Assembly: GCF_902806685.2 (NCBI RefSeq) | Contig: NC_048553.1 | Location: 11,451,440-11,515,439, forward strand | Direction of reading: 5' to 3' | DNA length: 64,000 bases | Source of the DNA: Maniola hyperantus | Lineage: Eukaryota; Arthropoda; Insecta; Lepidoptera; Nymphalidae | Shown here: piece by piece, positions 22,094-32,979 of the stretch | Position numbering within the stretch: position 1 is the first letter of the stretch | How the letters are laid out: every line of letters starts with the position of its first letter | Translations under genes and position numbers: made by a program | Notes under the pieces: model-generated | Database searches by the model: none | What the model saw: only the letters and a program-made list of their open reading frames with translations | What the model was told of the DNA's origin: nothing

Positions 22094-22190
22094 TGAAATT
22101 AAATAGAAGTACCTACCTACGTATTTCATTTAGCCATTATTTCTTTTTAGGATTCCGTAATGAAACTAAAAACCCTTATTATATAGCTAC
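22094..22190 (+). repeat. duplicated block, copy 1
   Basis: Shares 'aattaaatagaagtacctac' and 'catttagccattatttcttt' with 22589-22680, about 95 bases in length with few differences. Confidence 0.8.
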
Positions 22191-22193
22191 CTA

Positions 22194-22392
22194 CTAGATT
22201 ATGCTGCAACTTCGTTTGTATAGATTTAGGTTTGTAAAAATTCCGTGGAAATTGTTTGATTTCCTGGGATAAACAGTAGCTTAAGTCATTCTCCGTCTTA
22301 ACTATATCCATGCAAAAAAATCATGTCGATCTGTTGCTCCGTTGTAGCGTGATTGAAGGACAAATCAATAAACCAACAAATAAACTCAATTT
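22194..22392 (-). mobile_element. Helitron-like family B copy, decayed
   Basis: CTAG at 22194 and the 'ggataaacagtagc', 'ccatgcaaaaaaatcatgtc' and 'gtgattgaaggacaa' blocks in family order. Confidence 0.7.
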
Positions 22393-22472
22393 TAAAAGTA
22401 ATCTTAGACAATTTTAAGCGTATCCATTATGGGGAATTCCTCACGATGTTTTCCTTAAGTAAAGTACTTTAA

Positions 22473-22608
22473 GTACTTACTTAAAGATTTACTGAAATTA
22501 AATACTTACTGAAATTAAATACTTACTTAAATTAAATACTTACTGAAATTTAATACTTACTGAAATTAAATACTTACTGAAATTAAATACTTACTGAAAT
22601 TAAATAGA
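22473..22608. repeat. 17-bp minisatellite
   Basis: About seven tandem units of roughly 'aaattaaatacttactg' lie just before the second copy of the 95-base duplicated block, whose opening bases share the unit. Confidence 0.85.
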
Positions 22609-22680
22609 AGTACCTACCTACGTATTTCATTTAGCCATTATTTCTTTTTAGTGTTCTGTAATGAAACAAGAAACCCTTTT
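22589..22680 (+). repeat. duplicated block, copy 2
   Basis: Second copy of the block at 22094, about 495 bases downstream. The minisatellite abuts it. Confidence 0.8.
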
Positions 22681-22891
22681 TCTTCTTCTTCTTATACTTT
22701 GGGGCTATGCAGGTTCTTGAATATCCTGTATCACTTCGACCGTCTCCGATCCATTCTGTTCGCCTCCACTCCACATTTCCTGGTCAAATCCTATGGTCGC
22801 CAGATTCAGCAGCACTTTTTGACTGGAATTAAAGTAGCATCCTCAGGGTATACGATGTGTTTCCCTAGATGAATGCTGCGTTTATGCATTA

Positions 22892-23567
22892 CTAGCTTAT
22901 GCTCGCGACTTCGTCCGCGTGGACTACACAAATTTCAAACCAATATTTTACCCCTTAGGGGTTGAATTTTCAAAAATCCTTTTTTAGCGGATGCCTACGT
23001 CGTAATAGCTATCTGCATGCCAAATTTTAGCCCGATCCGTCCAGTAGTTTGAGCTGTGCCTTGATAGATCAGTCAGTCAGTCAGTCAGTCAGTCACCTTT
23101 TCCTTTTATATATCACCTACTAGCTTATGCTCGCGACTTCATCCACGTGGACTACACAAATTTCAAACCCCTATTTTACCCCTTAGGGGTTGAATTTTCC
23201 AAAATCCTTTTTTAGCGGATGCCTCCGTCGTAATAGCTATCTGCATGCCAAATTTTAGCCCGATCCGTCCAGTAGTTTGAGCTGTGCCTTGATAGATCAG
23301 TCAGTCAGTCAGTCAGTCAGTCACCTTTTCCTTTTATATATCACCTACTAGCTTATGCTCGCGACTTCATCCACGTGGACTACACAAATTTCAAACCTCT
23401 ATTTCACCCCCTTAGAAGTTGAACTTTGAAAAATCCTTTCCTAGCGGATGCCTACGTCATAATAGCTATCTGCATGCCAAATTTCAGCCCGATCCGTCCA
23501 GTAGTTTGAGCTGTGCCTTGATAGATCAGTCAGTCAGTCAGTCACCTTTTCCTTTTATATGTTTAGA
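22892..23567 (-). mobile_element. three Helitron-like family A copies in exact 228-bp tandem
   Basis: CTAGC termini at 22892, 23120 and 23348 are spaced exactly 228 bp. All three copies share the unusual 'gctgtgccttgatagatcag' in place of 'gctgtgcgttg' found elsewhere, so the triplet arose from one insertion by tandem amplification and not from three insertions. Units 1 and 2 are especially similar. Confidence 0.85.
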
Positions 23568-23570
23568 TTA

Positions 23571-23712
23571 TGTGCACGATAATGCTCTTTGACTTTCCGG
23601 CATAAAAAGTAGCTTGAGTCTTTTCCAGATCTATAATTAAATCCATGCAAAAAATCACTTCAATCCATTGCTCCGTTGCAACCAACAAACAAACACACTT
23701 TCACATTTATAT
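23571..23712 (-). mobile_element. Helitron-like family B fragment
   Basis: 'ggcataaaaagtagcttgag', 'ccatgcaaaaaatcacttc' and 'acacactttcacatttata'. Confidence 0.7.
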
Positions 23713-24587
23713 CTATGGCTATGACTATGACTTAATCCTATTGTTATTGCTAATAACGATCTCAAGTGGAAATGCGCCAGTTAATATTGAATGCACTATA
23801 CTAAACGGGTCGTTGTACAAAGTTACCCGAGCCTATTGTATTGAACCACAGTCGATTGTATTGAACGCTTATTTAATACAGTGAAGGGTCCGAAACAGTA
23901 ATTTGGTTTTGCGGCGTTTGCGGCCTTCCCTTTTGTTTACACGTTGTTTCCACTGTTTTGTTTCTGTAATGGTATTGAAATTGCTTGAGAGATCATTATT
24001 AGATGAAATGAATACGCCTTCTTCAACGTCAATATCAGATGTTTAATTGAAAACACCCGTAAATACTTATGAGATAACTCATTGAAACACCATGTAATAC
24101 TTCTTTAACACATTTATGCTCATTGAAACACTCATGAAATACTTTTTTTACATATTTATCACCACTTACAACAATACTTCACACTTTTTGAGGTTTTCCA
24201 GCTCTAAAGCCCGAAGAGAATTGATATTAGAACACGCCATTTATGCCGACCAAAAGTCACGTTTCTTTTTTTTCATTCATTTAACCGAAATTGCAAAGTG
24301 CTATGCTATTGGTCTGAATCAAAAACAACCCACCAATGACAGCCTCTTTGAAATTTCATCCAATGAGATTATTCCTAAAACTTAATGCAGTTGTGAAAAG
24401 TATGTGATTTGACCAAAGAATTTCTAAGTACTACTTCGTAGATTTGACTCAAACGATAAATTATTATTTGAAAATCATGACATAACTAGATTAGTCGAAA
24501 TTCCACGGATAGGTACATACGAAGCGATTTGCCTCCTCTTTACGAAATTTCTTATATCTTCTCTCAACCAATTTATGGTTAATCGGA
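23713..24587. other. spacer, nothing recognised
   Basis: An 89-codon open stretch at 24116-24385 has low-complexity composition and no recognisable motif. I do not call it a gene. Confidence 0.4.
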
Positions 24588-24910
24588 TGGACCTTTAAGA
24601 ATCCCGTGGGAACTTTTTGATTTTCCGGGATAAAAAGTACCATATTATGTCCGTCCCCGGAATGTAAGCTAATTTTGAACCGAATTTCATCAAAATCGGT
24701 AAAACTATTGGCCCGTGAAAAGCTAGCAGACAGGCAGACAGGCACACTTTCGCATTTGTAATATTAACTAGCTTATTTCCGCGACTTCGTCCATTTTCAT
24801 GATTGTAGGTCAGCGGGAAGTACCTATCTATTCTATAGGTTTTCCCATGGTTTTCCTTCCCCTTTTCTTGACAGGAACGGCAGATAGACAGACAATGAAG
24901 TGATCCGAAT
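24588..24910 (-). mobile_element. family B copy followed by a family C fragment
   Basis: 24588-24771 is a 5'-shortened family B copy ending 'cacactttcgcatttgtaa'. About 24797-24910 has the family C blocks 'tcatgattgtaggtcagcgg' and 'agacagacaatgaagtgatc'. Confidence 0.7.
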
Positions 24911-25376
24911 CCGATAAAGATAAACAAAAGTTTTTACTTTTTGTCATTGTATACTTATTGCTTTAATTCAGTTTTAGTACCTGAATCACAGCAACTCAAA
25001 AATATTCTTTACTGTACTACTATTGCACTTTATGAGGCATAACTACTGATTGATATACTTAACTTCGGAGGCTTACGAAACTGAGATATTAATTCAACCA
25101 GCGCCATCTATCGTCATAGCGAAGACTATGACCACGCGAGACACACCGCACTTGACTTCGTCTCCGCGCTCGACGGCGAACCCATCTAGGTTCTTTCTAG
25201 GACACAGTCGTCTAAGTCTAGGTCCATTTTACTCTGACGATTTTACTATTATGATTCGATCTCGAATTCTATCATCTATCATCGTTGGGTCAGTTGTAAA
25301 ATCTCAGATTTAGCACACAGGCTACTAATATTTCCTCAAAGCGAGTACCTGACCAATAAAATTAATGTTGTTGCAG
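24911..25376. other. probable intron upstream of the first recognised exon
   Basis: No repeat or coding match recognised. The last bases before 25377 are 'aatgttgttgcag', a good 3' splice site. Confidence 0.5.
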
Positions 25377-25487
25377 TGCCACCACATCAGCTGATCCTGT
25401 ACGACAAGTCGGGCCGCGACGTGTCGGGAGTCGTCGGCCCTCTGGAGGAGGGAAACGAGCTTGTCCTCGTCTGCGAGGTCAGGGGAG
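25377..25487 (+). CDS. Sidestep-like exon a: first half of an Ig domain
   Basis: The exon encodes 'PPHQLILYDKSGRDV' and 'GPLEEGNELVLVCEVRGG': the linker entering an Ig domain, its B strand and its first cysteine (LVCEV). The pattern 'PP..L.I.D..G..V....GP..EG..L.L.C...GG' is that of the second Ig domain of Sidestep-family proteins. Acceptor 'ttgttgcag' precedes 25377; donor GTAAGC starts at 25488. Both boundaries are phase 1: two bases complete a valine-like codon at the start, and one G is left at the end. It is GC-richer than the surrounding DNA. A family A Helitron begins about 25 bases past the donor. Confidence 0.87.
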
Positions 25488-25512
25488 GTAAGCCTTTTTT
25501 GATTGAATATAA

Positions 25513-25740
25513 TCATCAACTTCGACCGCGTGGACAACTCAAATTTCGAACTCCTATTTTAACCCTTTAGTGCTTTAGGGGTTGAATTTTCAAAAATCCT
25601 TTCTTAGCGGATGTCTACGTCATAAATCATAATAGCTATCTGCATACCAAATTTCAGCCCGATCCGTCCAGTAGTTTGCGCTGTGCGTTAATAGATCAGT
25701 CAGTCAGTCAGTCACCCTTTCCTTTTATATAATATTTAGA
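25513..25740 (-). mobile_element. Helitron-like family A copy next to an exon
   Basis: 'catcaacttcgaccgcgtgg' to 'ccttttatataatatttaga', with a short GTCA run. It starts within about 30 bases of the donor at 25488 without touching it. Confidence 0.8.
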
Positions 25741-25840
25741 TACCAGTAATTTTAAATGGTGTTTTTTAAAGACTCAAAGGCAGTTGATATCCATAAAGCT
25801 AGCAATGAAATAAATCCCGGATAATCTTTTAAGTAAGCCA

Positions 25841-26880
25841 ACTAACTGATCGCCCAAAGTGTTCCCGGGAGCTCCAACCGATTACAGGCACATGTGGCAC
25901 ATTCTATTCGCATTAGTTGTTCATAATGCCCCACTGTATCGTACTGACGCGGAACTAGTCCGCTGTGTTACGTCATATGGCCGCACTTTATTGTAGGAAC
26001 TTAGTGAGTATGAGGAACTAAGCGCCCGGGAGTTCGCGGCAATTACTGAGCCGGCAGCCGCGTAATCGTATAGTCATTGTGCCCTAACGTATCACACTGA
26101 ACATCGAATTAATTCCTTATAATATTTGTTCATAGTAATATGGCTGCATTGTATGAACTTAAAGAATATGAGTAACCAAGTATCCTGGGGGTTTGGGGCT
26201 ATTACTGTAACGCGTTATCATTTAAGTAGGTACCTACCTATTATGCATTAGTAGCCAACTAATTGCCCAAAGTGTTTTCGGGAGCTCCAACCGATTACAG
26301 GCACATGTGGCACATTCTATTCCCATTAGTTGTTCATAATGCCCCACTGTATCGTACTGACGCCGAACTAGTCCGCTGTGTTACGTCATATGGCCGCACT
26401 TTATTGTAGGAACTTGTTGGGTATGAGAAACTAAGCATCCAGGTAATTTGGTGCGATTTCTGTGCCGCATTATTATTTAGGTGTCATTATATTACTTCAT
26501 AATAATAAGGCCGCACTTTATTGTATGAACTTAATGGGTATGAGGGACCAAGTATCCTTGGAGTTAGGGGCGATTACAGTGACTGCGTTATCATGTAAGT
26601 GTTATGCATTAGTAGCCAACTGATCACCCAAATTTCCCAACCGATTACAGGCAATGTGACTGGCGGCATATTTTATTCGCATTAGTTGTTCATAATGCCC
26701 CACTGTATCGTACTGACGCCGAACCAGTCCGCTCTGTTACGTCATAATATGGCCCCACTATATTGATTGAACTTAGTGGGTTTGAGGAACAAAGTACTCC
26801 GGGAGCTCGGAATTATTTTCGACGCATGGCGCATTTTATACGCATTAGTAATTGTTCACATAATATACTATAAACACTTT
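25841..26880. repeat. complex tandem array, unit about 360-410 bp
   Basis: A block with 'ccaaccgattacaggca', 'cattagttgttcataatgcc', 'ccactgtatcgtactgacg' and 'gttacgtcata' occurs at about 25846, 26256 and 26615, with a degraded fourth start near 26805. A sub-repeat around 'ggccgcactttattgta' is present several times within the units. The first two copies are nearly identical over about 170 bp. Confidence 0.85.
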
Positions 26881-27523
26881 CTTGTATTACTGTATTATTT
26901 TTTACTAGAAGCTGAGCTGGACACAAAAGCATTATTTCACGCAATTAGTTAATACACTGCGCTCTTTCAAATAAGTTTCAAATAATATTTTTTTTTCAAT
27001 TTCCCTTTATTTGAAAAATGTGCACACCTACCAAAATTTTCACTTTGTGTACGAGAGAATGCAGTGCGTTGCAATTTCTTTGACACCAGTCAAAAAATGG
27101 ACAACGATTGTATTGTGTTGAAACTGCACAATTTTAAACATTTTTTTGCATGCATTCGCACGTTTCTGTGAACGATGAAAATTTATTCGCTCGCGCACGG
27201 TGGTGTAAAAATGTTTTTCAATATAAAAATCAAATGTTTTACATTTTAAATTACATTGAATGGGTACCGTGTAGGCTTGCCAACTATAAATAAATAATTT
27301 CCAGGGTTTTTCTCTTTGAAACCCGGGACTCATAGAATTTGTGTGCTCCAAAAAGTCCTTTGTTAAAATATTTTTTAATTTGAAATCTCTAGCGTGTGTT
27401 GCGGAAAATAAAAGTAAGCTACAGGACAGCTATAAAATTAGAGTAAGTATTATTGTTGGGAAAAGTTAAAAACTTTTTGAACTAGACTAGACTTTTATAA
27501 ATAAAAGCTTTGTTTATTAATAA
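26881..27523. other. intron spacer with an unassigned minus-strand open stretch
   Basis: A minus-strand open stretch at 27040-27351 (103 codons) has no motif I recognise. Several short inverted motifs suggest an old MITE. No gene is called. Confidence 0.35.
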
Positions 27524-27730
27524 CTAGCTTATGCTCGCGACCTCTACACATGGAGTACCCAAATTTCAAACCCTGTTTTACCACTTTAGGGATTGAATTT
27601 GAGAAAATGCTTTCTTAGCGGATGTCTACGTCATAATAGCTATCTGCATGCCAACAGCCCGATCCGTCCAGTAGTTTGAGCTGTGCGTTGATAGAATCAG
27701 TCAGTCACCTTTTCGTTTTATATATTTAGA
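27524..27730 (-). mobile_element. Helitron-like family A copy
   Basis: CTAG at 27524, 'cttagcggatgtctacgtc', 'cgatccgtccagtagtttg' and a 'tatatttaga' end. Confidence 0.8.
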
Positions 27731-28319
27731 ATACAGAAGATTAATCTATCTTTTGTTTCTTGCTTAAGACACATTGAAATTTTTATGTGAGTAAATTGTT
27801 TTTGACTGGTCAGTGATATAAATACAAGTCCACATAATACCTATTGCTTCGTATTGTTTAAACTATAATTATACGCTCAATAGTTATACTAACTTTAATT
27901 TAACTATTTGACTCCTAAATGCATTTTCATGTCATATCAGTATAATTCTTAAACCTAATTCCCTTGTGGAAAGGGAAAGTTTTTATTTCTAGAATGTCTC
28001 TTTGAATTAGTAAGCACTTTCCTCTGACACCTGAAGGTTGCCTTCGCCTTCAGGCTATAGATAACTCGAAACCGCTGATATTATTTATTGAACGACAAAA
28101 CATAGAAATATTTCGTACGCTTCACATTAGCGTAACGAAATTTCTACCTTGATAGGCCGTGCATATTAAAATCTACCTACCGCACGTTTCTTCAATTTGA
28201 TTGTAGCTCCGTAACTGTCACTTTTAATGGCCAACAAGAATAGTAGCGGCCTGTGTCTAACACATTACGAAATAGTCATGGCTCATTACGATTAAAACAA
28301 ACCTAAGTTTGGTTATTTT
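27731..28319. other. intron spacer, nothing recognised
   Basis: No repeat match or open frame of note. Confidence 0.4.
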
Positions 28320-28560
28320 TATTCTGATACAAGTAGCCCTTGACGATCTCACCTGATGGTAAGTAACCTCCTTGTTCTAACAATTGTAGTCAATTTTATT
28401 CATATTTTATAACTTATTTAAACCCTAAACAACTTGTTTTTGTTCTGTAATATCGCAGGCTCGGAAAAGCAATGTATATATAATGTAATAAATTAATTTG
28501 ATTTTAACTTTGACTTTGAAAGGTGATGGTGCAGTCTAAAATGGGAGCAATTGGAAGGGG
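28320..28560 (-). mobile_element. SINE family F, split copy
   Basis: 'gatacaagtagcccttgac' and 'ctcacctgatggtaagt' (28320-28382) are separated from 'ggtgatggtgcagtctaaaa' (28520-28545) by about 135 unrelated bases. That inserted piece ends in a LINE-like 'aattaatttgattttaac', so it may be a small retroposed fragment. Confidence 0.55.
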
Positions 28561-28639
28561 TTGGGAAGATTTTCAGATAACAATAGTTAGAAAGGCGCCT
28601 TCCATGATTTGTCGTTCACTGGTGCTATTTAGAAGCAAT

Positions 28640-28810
28640 CTCTCTGTGACTTATCGGCAAGTTTAAGAGCAATATATCAAAGTAATCTGTTTAATTTCTC
28701 ATCTCGAACTTGAGAGAGAGGAATTTATGCTTATTCCTTGAGTGATAATGTCTTGATGGAGACTAATAGCGTCTTTATTTAAACTTCAGTGTAGTGTTTG
28801 AAACTAGTTT
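28640..28810 (+). repeat. dispersed repeat L, copy 1
   Basis: Related to 30070-30370 and 30625-30880 through 'gacttatcggcaagttt', 'ggtttaatttctcatctc'-like and 'cttgagtgataatgtcttg' blocks. It is the most diverged of the three. Confidence 0.7.
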
Positions 28811-28904
28811 AAGCCATATATAGCTTCATCCGTATTAAATGTTGAATATCTCAAAATACTTTTACCAACCGATAGACGTCCACTGCTGGTCTCTTCTATA
28901 ATAG

Positions 28905-29010
28905 GTTAGGTAGGTAGGGACTTCCACACGCCACGGGCTTGCGCCGCCTGAATACAGCGGCTCCCTGCGACTCGCCTGATGACATCTTAGTCGACCTAGT
29001 GTACAGGAGT
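28905..29010 (-). mobile_element. RTE-like retrotransposon 3' end fragment
   Basis: Minus-strand codons correspond to the common LINE tail with 'gattcaggcggcgcaag'-type sequence, as in 38100-38375, 41733-42065 and 56655-56785. Complement of 'cttgcgccgcctgaatac' and 'gcggctccctgcgactcg'. Confidence 0.65.
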
Positions 29011-29340
29011 TGATGAAATATTGTCAATCAGTTGGTTCCTTGTTTCAAATACATATTTTCTTGTTTTTTTTATTTATTTATTTTTGATTCGGGTAGCTTC
29101 GACCCGCGACGTCGTTCACATCGACAATATAGGGTTTTAAAAGACACATGGGAAATCGTAACACGATTGGATACAGTTACTTTATGTATAAAGAAAAAAA
29201 AACCGAAAACTGCTCCAATAGTTTCTATATTTTTTATAATTTTTCCGTTTTTTATTTAAAATTTCATATACCTACTTAATTATTTCTTATTTTATTATTT
29301 AACATAAGTATAAGTATTTTATGTTGATAGCGCTATAATT
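29011..29340. other. intron spacer, nothing recognised
   Basis: AT-rich, no match seen. Confidence 0.4.
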
Positions 29341-29676
29341 TTTTTTTTATTCAGATACAAGTAAGCCCTTGACTGCAATCTCACCTGGTGGTAAGTGATG
29401 ATGCAGTCTAAGATGATAGCGGGCTAACCTGGCAGGGGTATGGCAGTTTTTATTAAACCCATACCCCTTTGGTTTCTGCACGGCATCGTACCGGAACGCT
29501 AAATCGCTTGGCGGCACGGCTTTGCCGGTAGGGTGGTAACTAGCCACGGCCGAAGCCTCCCACCAGGCCAGACCAGAAATTTTGAAATTATAAAATTCCA
29601 AACCCCTGCCAGGAATCGAACCCGGGACCTCCCACTATTAAGACCACAGCGCTCACCACTGCGCCAGGGAGGTCGT
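29341..29676 (-). mobile_element. SINE family F, full-length copy
   Basis: tRNA-like head on the right: on the minus strand 'gcgcagtggtgagcg' (A box) and 'ggttcgattcc' (B box), then the body 'cttcggccgtggctagttac', 'gccgccaagcgatttagcg' and a 3' tail 'gatacaagt..' ending in an A-run (T-run at about 29340). TATAATTT on both sides is a probable target duplication. Confidence 0.9.
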
Positions 29677-29917
29677 ATAATTTGATTTATTGATCCCGTG
29701 GTGGCTAATATTGCTTTATCGTCATCTCCTTATCGGTAAACTACAATGAATAAATCTATCCTTTTCTCCTTTTTGCTTAGTTCTAGCCTCGTTCAATATT
29801 GTTAAATGCTATTCCCTCATGTGCCCCCCAGCGATAGATAACTTCAAGGTATAGTCCGTTCACTAACATAGTGTCGGTACGCCCACGTCCCACAGGCATT
29901 TTATTGGTATTTATATT

Positions 29918-30062
29918 GATCAACCCATCGCTGGCTCACTGCAGAGCACGGGTCTCCTCTCAGAGTGAGAAGGTTTTGGCCATAGTCTACCACGCGGGCC
30001 ATTTGCTGATTGGTAGACTTCACATACCTTTGAGAACGTTATGGAGAACAGGCATGCAGAGA
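29918..30062 (-). mobile_element. SINE family G, truncated copy
   Basis: 'gatcaacccatcgctggctc', 'tctcctctcagagtgagaag' and 'catagtctaccacgcgggcc'. Confidence 0.8.
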
Positions 30063-30069
30063 AAGAAAT

Positions 30070-30370
30070 AAATTATTTTGACAGTAGGCATTATCCTTAT
30101 TTGTGACACGTGCCAAGCACTACGAAACAAAGGCGGCCGTATCTAAGCTAACAGACTATACCGCTCGGAGGCGATCACCCAGTGAGAGACTGACTTATCG
30201 GCGAGTTTGAGCGCGATATATAACAGAAATCGGTTTAATTTCTCATCTCCCACTTGGGAAAGGAATTTATGATTATTCATTGAGTGACAATGTTTTGATG
30301 AAGCGTAATGGGATGTTTAGTTAAACTTCGGCGTTGTTGAATCGTTTTGAAACTAGCATGCGATACATCT
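30070..30370 (+). repeat. dispersed repeat L, copy 2
   Basis: Near-identical to 30625-30880 over about 230 bp: 'gacacgtgccaagcactacg', 'ggcggccgtatctaa', 'taccgctcggaggcgatcac' and 'gacttatcggcgagtttgag'. Confidence 0.85.
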
Positions 30371-30519
30371 TAATTCACCCAGGTTAATTATAATTTTTGT
30401 TGGAAGAAATCTCTATCAGGGTAAGCTATTTTTTGCCGGGGGACCGCCAGAATGGTTACAATCTATAGGTACGATTTTACGAATTTTGGAAGACCCTCTA
30501 TTTACTGGTACTCTAGATA

Positions 30520-30605
30520 CTGCAAATGTTAATGGGCGGCGGTAATCACTTTTCATCAGGTGACCCGCCTGGTCGTTTGCTCGCCATTTTTATTTAAAAA
30601 TAGTA
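30520..30605 (+). mobile_element. non-LTR family D 3' terminus
   Basis: 'aatgggcggcggtaatcac', 'caggtgacccgcctggtcg' and 'tttgctcgcc', complementary to the end of family D at 540-590. It lies between copies 2 and 3 of repeat L. Confidence 0.75.
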
Positions 30606-30624
30606 ATAATAGTAAGAAATAATT

Positions 30625-30880
30625 TATTTTGACAATAGGGTTCATCCGCATTTGTGACACGTGCCAAGCACTACGAAACAAAGGCGGCCGTATCTAAACG
30701 AACAGACTATACCGCTCGGAGGCGATCACCCAGTGAGAGAGTGACTTATCGGCGAGTTTGAGCGCGATATATCAAAGTAATCGGTTTAATTTCTCATCTC
30801 CCACTTGGGGAAGGAATTTATGATTATTCCTTGAGTGATAATGTCTTGATGAAGAGTAATGGGATGTTTATTTAGATGCC
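30625..30880 (+). repeat. dispersed repeat L, copy 3
   Basis: See copy 2. Both copies are preceded by 'aataaattattttgaca' or a close variant, so the duplicated unit includes that flank. Confidence 0.85.
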
Positions 30881-31008
30881 TTGTTGTTGGTGATAAATGT
30901 TTTGTACTATGGGGAACTTAATTTTATCTTTAGTCTAACTTTATGTTAAGTTTTTATTTAATTTCAATTAGATTGCTATTGTAATAACATTTTAAGAATA
31001 CTTGTTAT

Positions 31009-31246
31009 CAGTATCTTTATTATAAATGTGAAAGTGTGTTTGTTTGTTGGTTTGTTGGTTTATTGGTTAGTTGGTTTGTTGGTTTGTCCACGTCGCAACG
31101 ATGCAACGGATTGACGTGATTTTTGCATGGGTAGAGTTTAAGACCTGGAGATTGACACAGGCTACTTTTTATCCCGAAAAATCAAAGAGTTCCCAAGGGA
31201 TTTTTGAAAACCTAAACCACGTGTACGAAGTCGCGAGCATCAGCTA
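31009..31246 (+). mobile_element. Helitron-like family B copy
   Basis: 'ttataaatgtgaaagtgtg', 'ttggtttgt' repeats, 'tttttgcatgggtagag' and 'gcgagcatcagctag'. Confidence 0.85.
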
Positions 31247-31607
31247 GTTTACTATAAAAGTGTTTACATTAGTAAAGTCGTAAGTTAATCACGTAAGCTA
31301 CTTACGTTAGTAATACATACTTACAGGTGTAATCGCGGCCTAATGACATATTCGTTTCTTTTGCAATAAAAAAAATATGAACTTATTAAATATCTTAATA
31401 GTGGCATGTGTCGTGTTTCATTATTACTATAACATAACGCAAGTTTAGAATCTTGTGTAAGCATTGTTGATAATAATATAATCCAAAGAAGCTCTCAATA
31501 GTGTAGGAGATAGCGGTAAGTTGTTACAACGATCGATAACATGGTTTCCTGCAGCAAACATTGTAATTAGCGAAAAGACTTTTAATGTTACTATCTATGT
31601 TATACTA
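31247..31607. other. intron spacer, nothing recognised
   Basis: No match seen. Confidence 0.4.
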
Positions 31608-31977
31608 ACTGATGCCCGCGACTTCATCTGCGTGGATTTAGGTTTTTAAAAATCCCGTGGATACTCTTTGATTTTCCGGGCTAAAAATAGTCATTCAACT
31701 ATCTTTATGCCAAAAATCAAGTCCATTGGTTGCTTAGTTAAGACGTGACGGAAGGACAAACAAACACACTTTCTTGAAATAGAACATATTCTATATTTAC
31801 ATATAACCTCAATATATAAAGAGAAAAACTGACTGACTGACTGATCTATCAACGCAAAGCTCAAACTACTGGATGGATCGGGCTAAAATCGAGCTAAAAG
31901 ATAGCTATTATGACGCAGACATCCGCTAAGAAATCTTTTTTGAAAATTCAACCCCTAACAGGGTAAAATTTTGAAAA
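31608..31977. mobile_element. Helitron-like B (minus) and A (plus) fragments
   Basis: 31608-31775 is a family B copy read on the minus strand ('ctgatgcccgcgacttcatc'). 31809-31977 is a family A 5' part from 'tcaatatataaagag' that stops before the CTAG terminus. Confidence 0.75.
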
Positions 31978-32047
31978 ATACTAAATCACTTAAACTACAA
32001 AATGAGGCAAATAGTTATTGGTATTGCATTTTGTTTAGGTAGTATAA

Positions 32048-32215
32048 CAATGTGGCTAATTCCGTTGTACACAATCTCTAAACTTAACTAAAATGACACG
32101 TCTAAATCTATCGCTATCCCTTTCATAATGTTGCTTGCGGGAAAGGATAGCATAAGATTTAAACCTGTTAATTTAGTTTAGTTTAGAGATTCAGTACAAG
32201 AGAATCGGCCCCATT
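32048..32215. mobile_element. MITE family M, copy 1
   Basis: The ends are imperfect inverted repeats: 'gtggctaattccgttgtac..atctctaaac' at the left, complement of 'gtttagagatt..agaatcggcccc' at the right. Interior 'ctatccctttcataatgttg' matches the copy at 57607. About 168 bp, non-coding. Confidence 0.75.
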
Positions 32216-32831
32216 AACGCTAAGTTTTTGCTAGCGTTCTGGTTACATACTGTATATTCGATCCTATAGAAAGTGGCAGCTGTCTCTTGGGCTATAGGGT
32301 TCCGTGTCGGAATTATGCATAGCCTCAGGGATTAGAGGGCTGTCATCCCGAACCACTTTGCGGTCGAATTCGCCGGATCCTTCTCGTGATATAGGTTAAT
32401 AGACAAATTATACGCTCTACTGTTAACTATTTGTTAACTCAATATAAACAAGGCAGGATTAATCCTACTATAACAATATAAATAAATAAAAATACCTATA
32501 ATACCAATTATAAACATACCAGAAGTGAAGTTAAATATTAACCACGACACACAGCGGTATATCGAGAGTTTTGCCTTTCATAATAACCTTACTGCAATAT
32601 TAACTTGATTAGGGCACAATTGCTATTGTAACCACTCAATCAGAAATGCGACCTAAACACAAAAGCATTTAATAGTCGAATAAGTCTGAGGTTGAACACA
32701 GACTGCCTTAAGAATCATCAAACACTTGCTTTTATACCAATCGATTCGAGATGGTGATGCAACACATCACGTGACTTCTATCAGAGATAATTAATTATTA
32801 TAAGTGCGCTAGCACAATAATTAATATAAAA
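32216..32831. other. intron spacer with a MITE N end
   Basis: About 32216-32256 is the complement of the left end of the 34453-34773 MITE ('gctagcgttctggttac'). The remainder is unrecognised. Confidence 0.45.
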
Positions 32832-32930
32832 CCCGTGGTAAGTGGTTAAGATGGTCTCCTATTTGGGAGATCGGCGGTTCAATCCCGGGCTCGCACCTTT
32901 AACTTTTCGGAGTTAGGTAGGTGTATCACT
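32832..32930 (+). mobile_element. SINE family G-like head
   Basis: tRNA-like 'gtggttaagatggtctcc' and B box 'ggttcaatcccggg', then 'acctttaacttttcggagtt'. The body is missing. It could be mistaken for a tRNA, but the SINE-specific sequence follows directly. Confidence 0.65.
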
Positions 32931-32979
32931 CGCGTTTGCGCATCGAGGTCGCGTAGCTCACTAGGTATCTAGACCTAAC

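Noticed and set aside
22473..22608. CRISPR-like regularly spaced repeat
   Set aside because: Units are contiguous 17-mers without spacers, in an insect genome; it is a minisatellite.
24116..24385. 89-codon open frame as a small gene
   Set aside because: Phenylalanine-rich composition from an AT-rich strand, no splice context or motif.
25841..26880. Cluster of duplicated exons
   Set aside because: No unit keeps an open frame and no splice sites frame the shared blocks.
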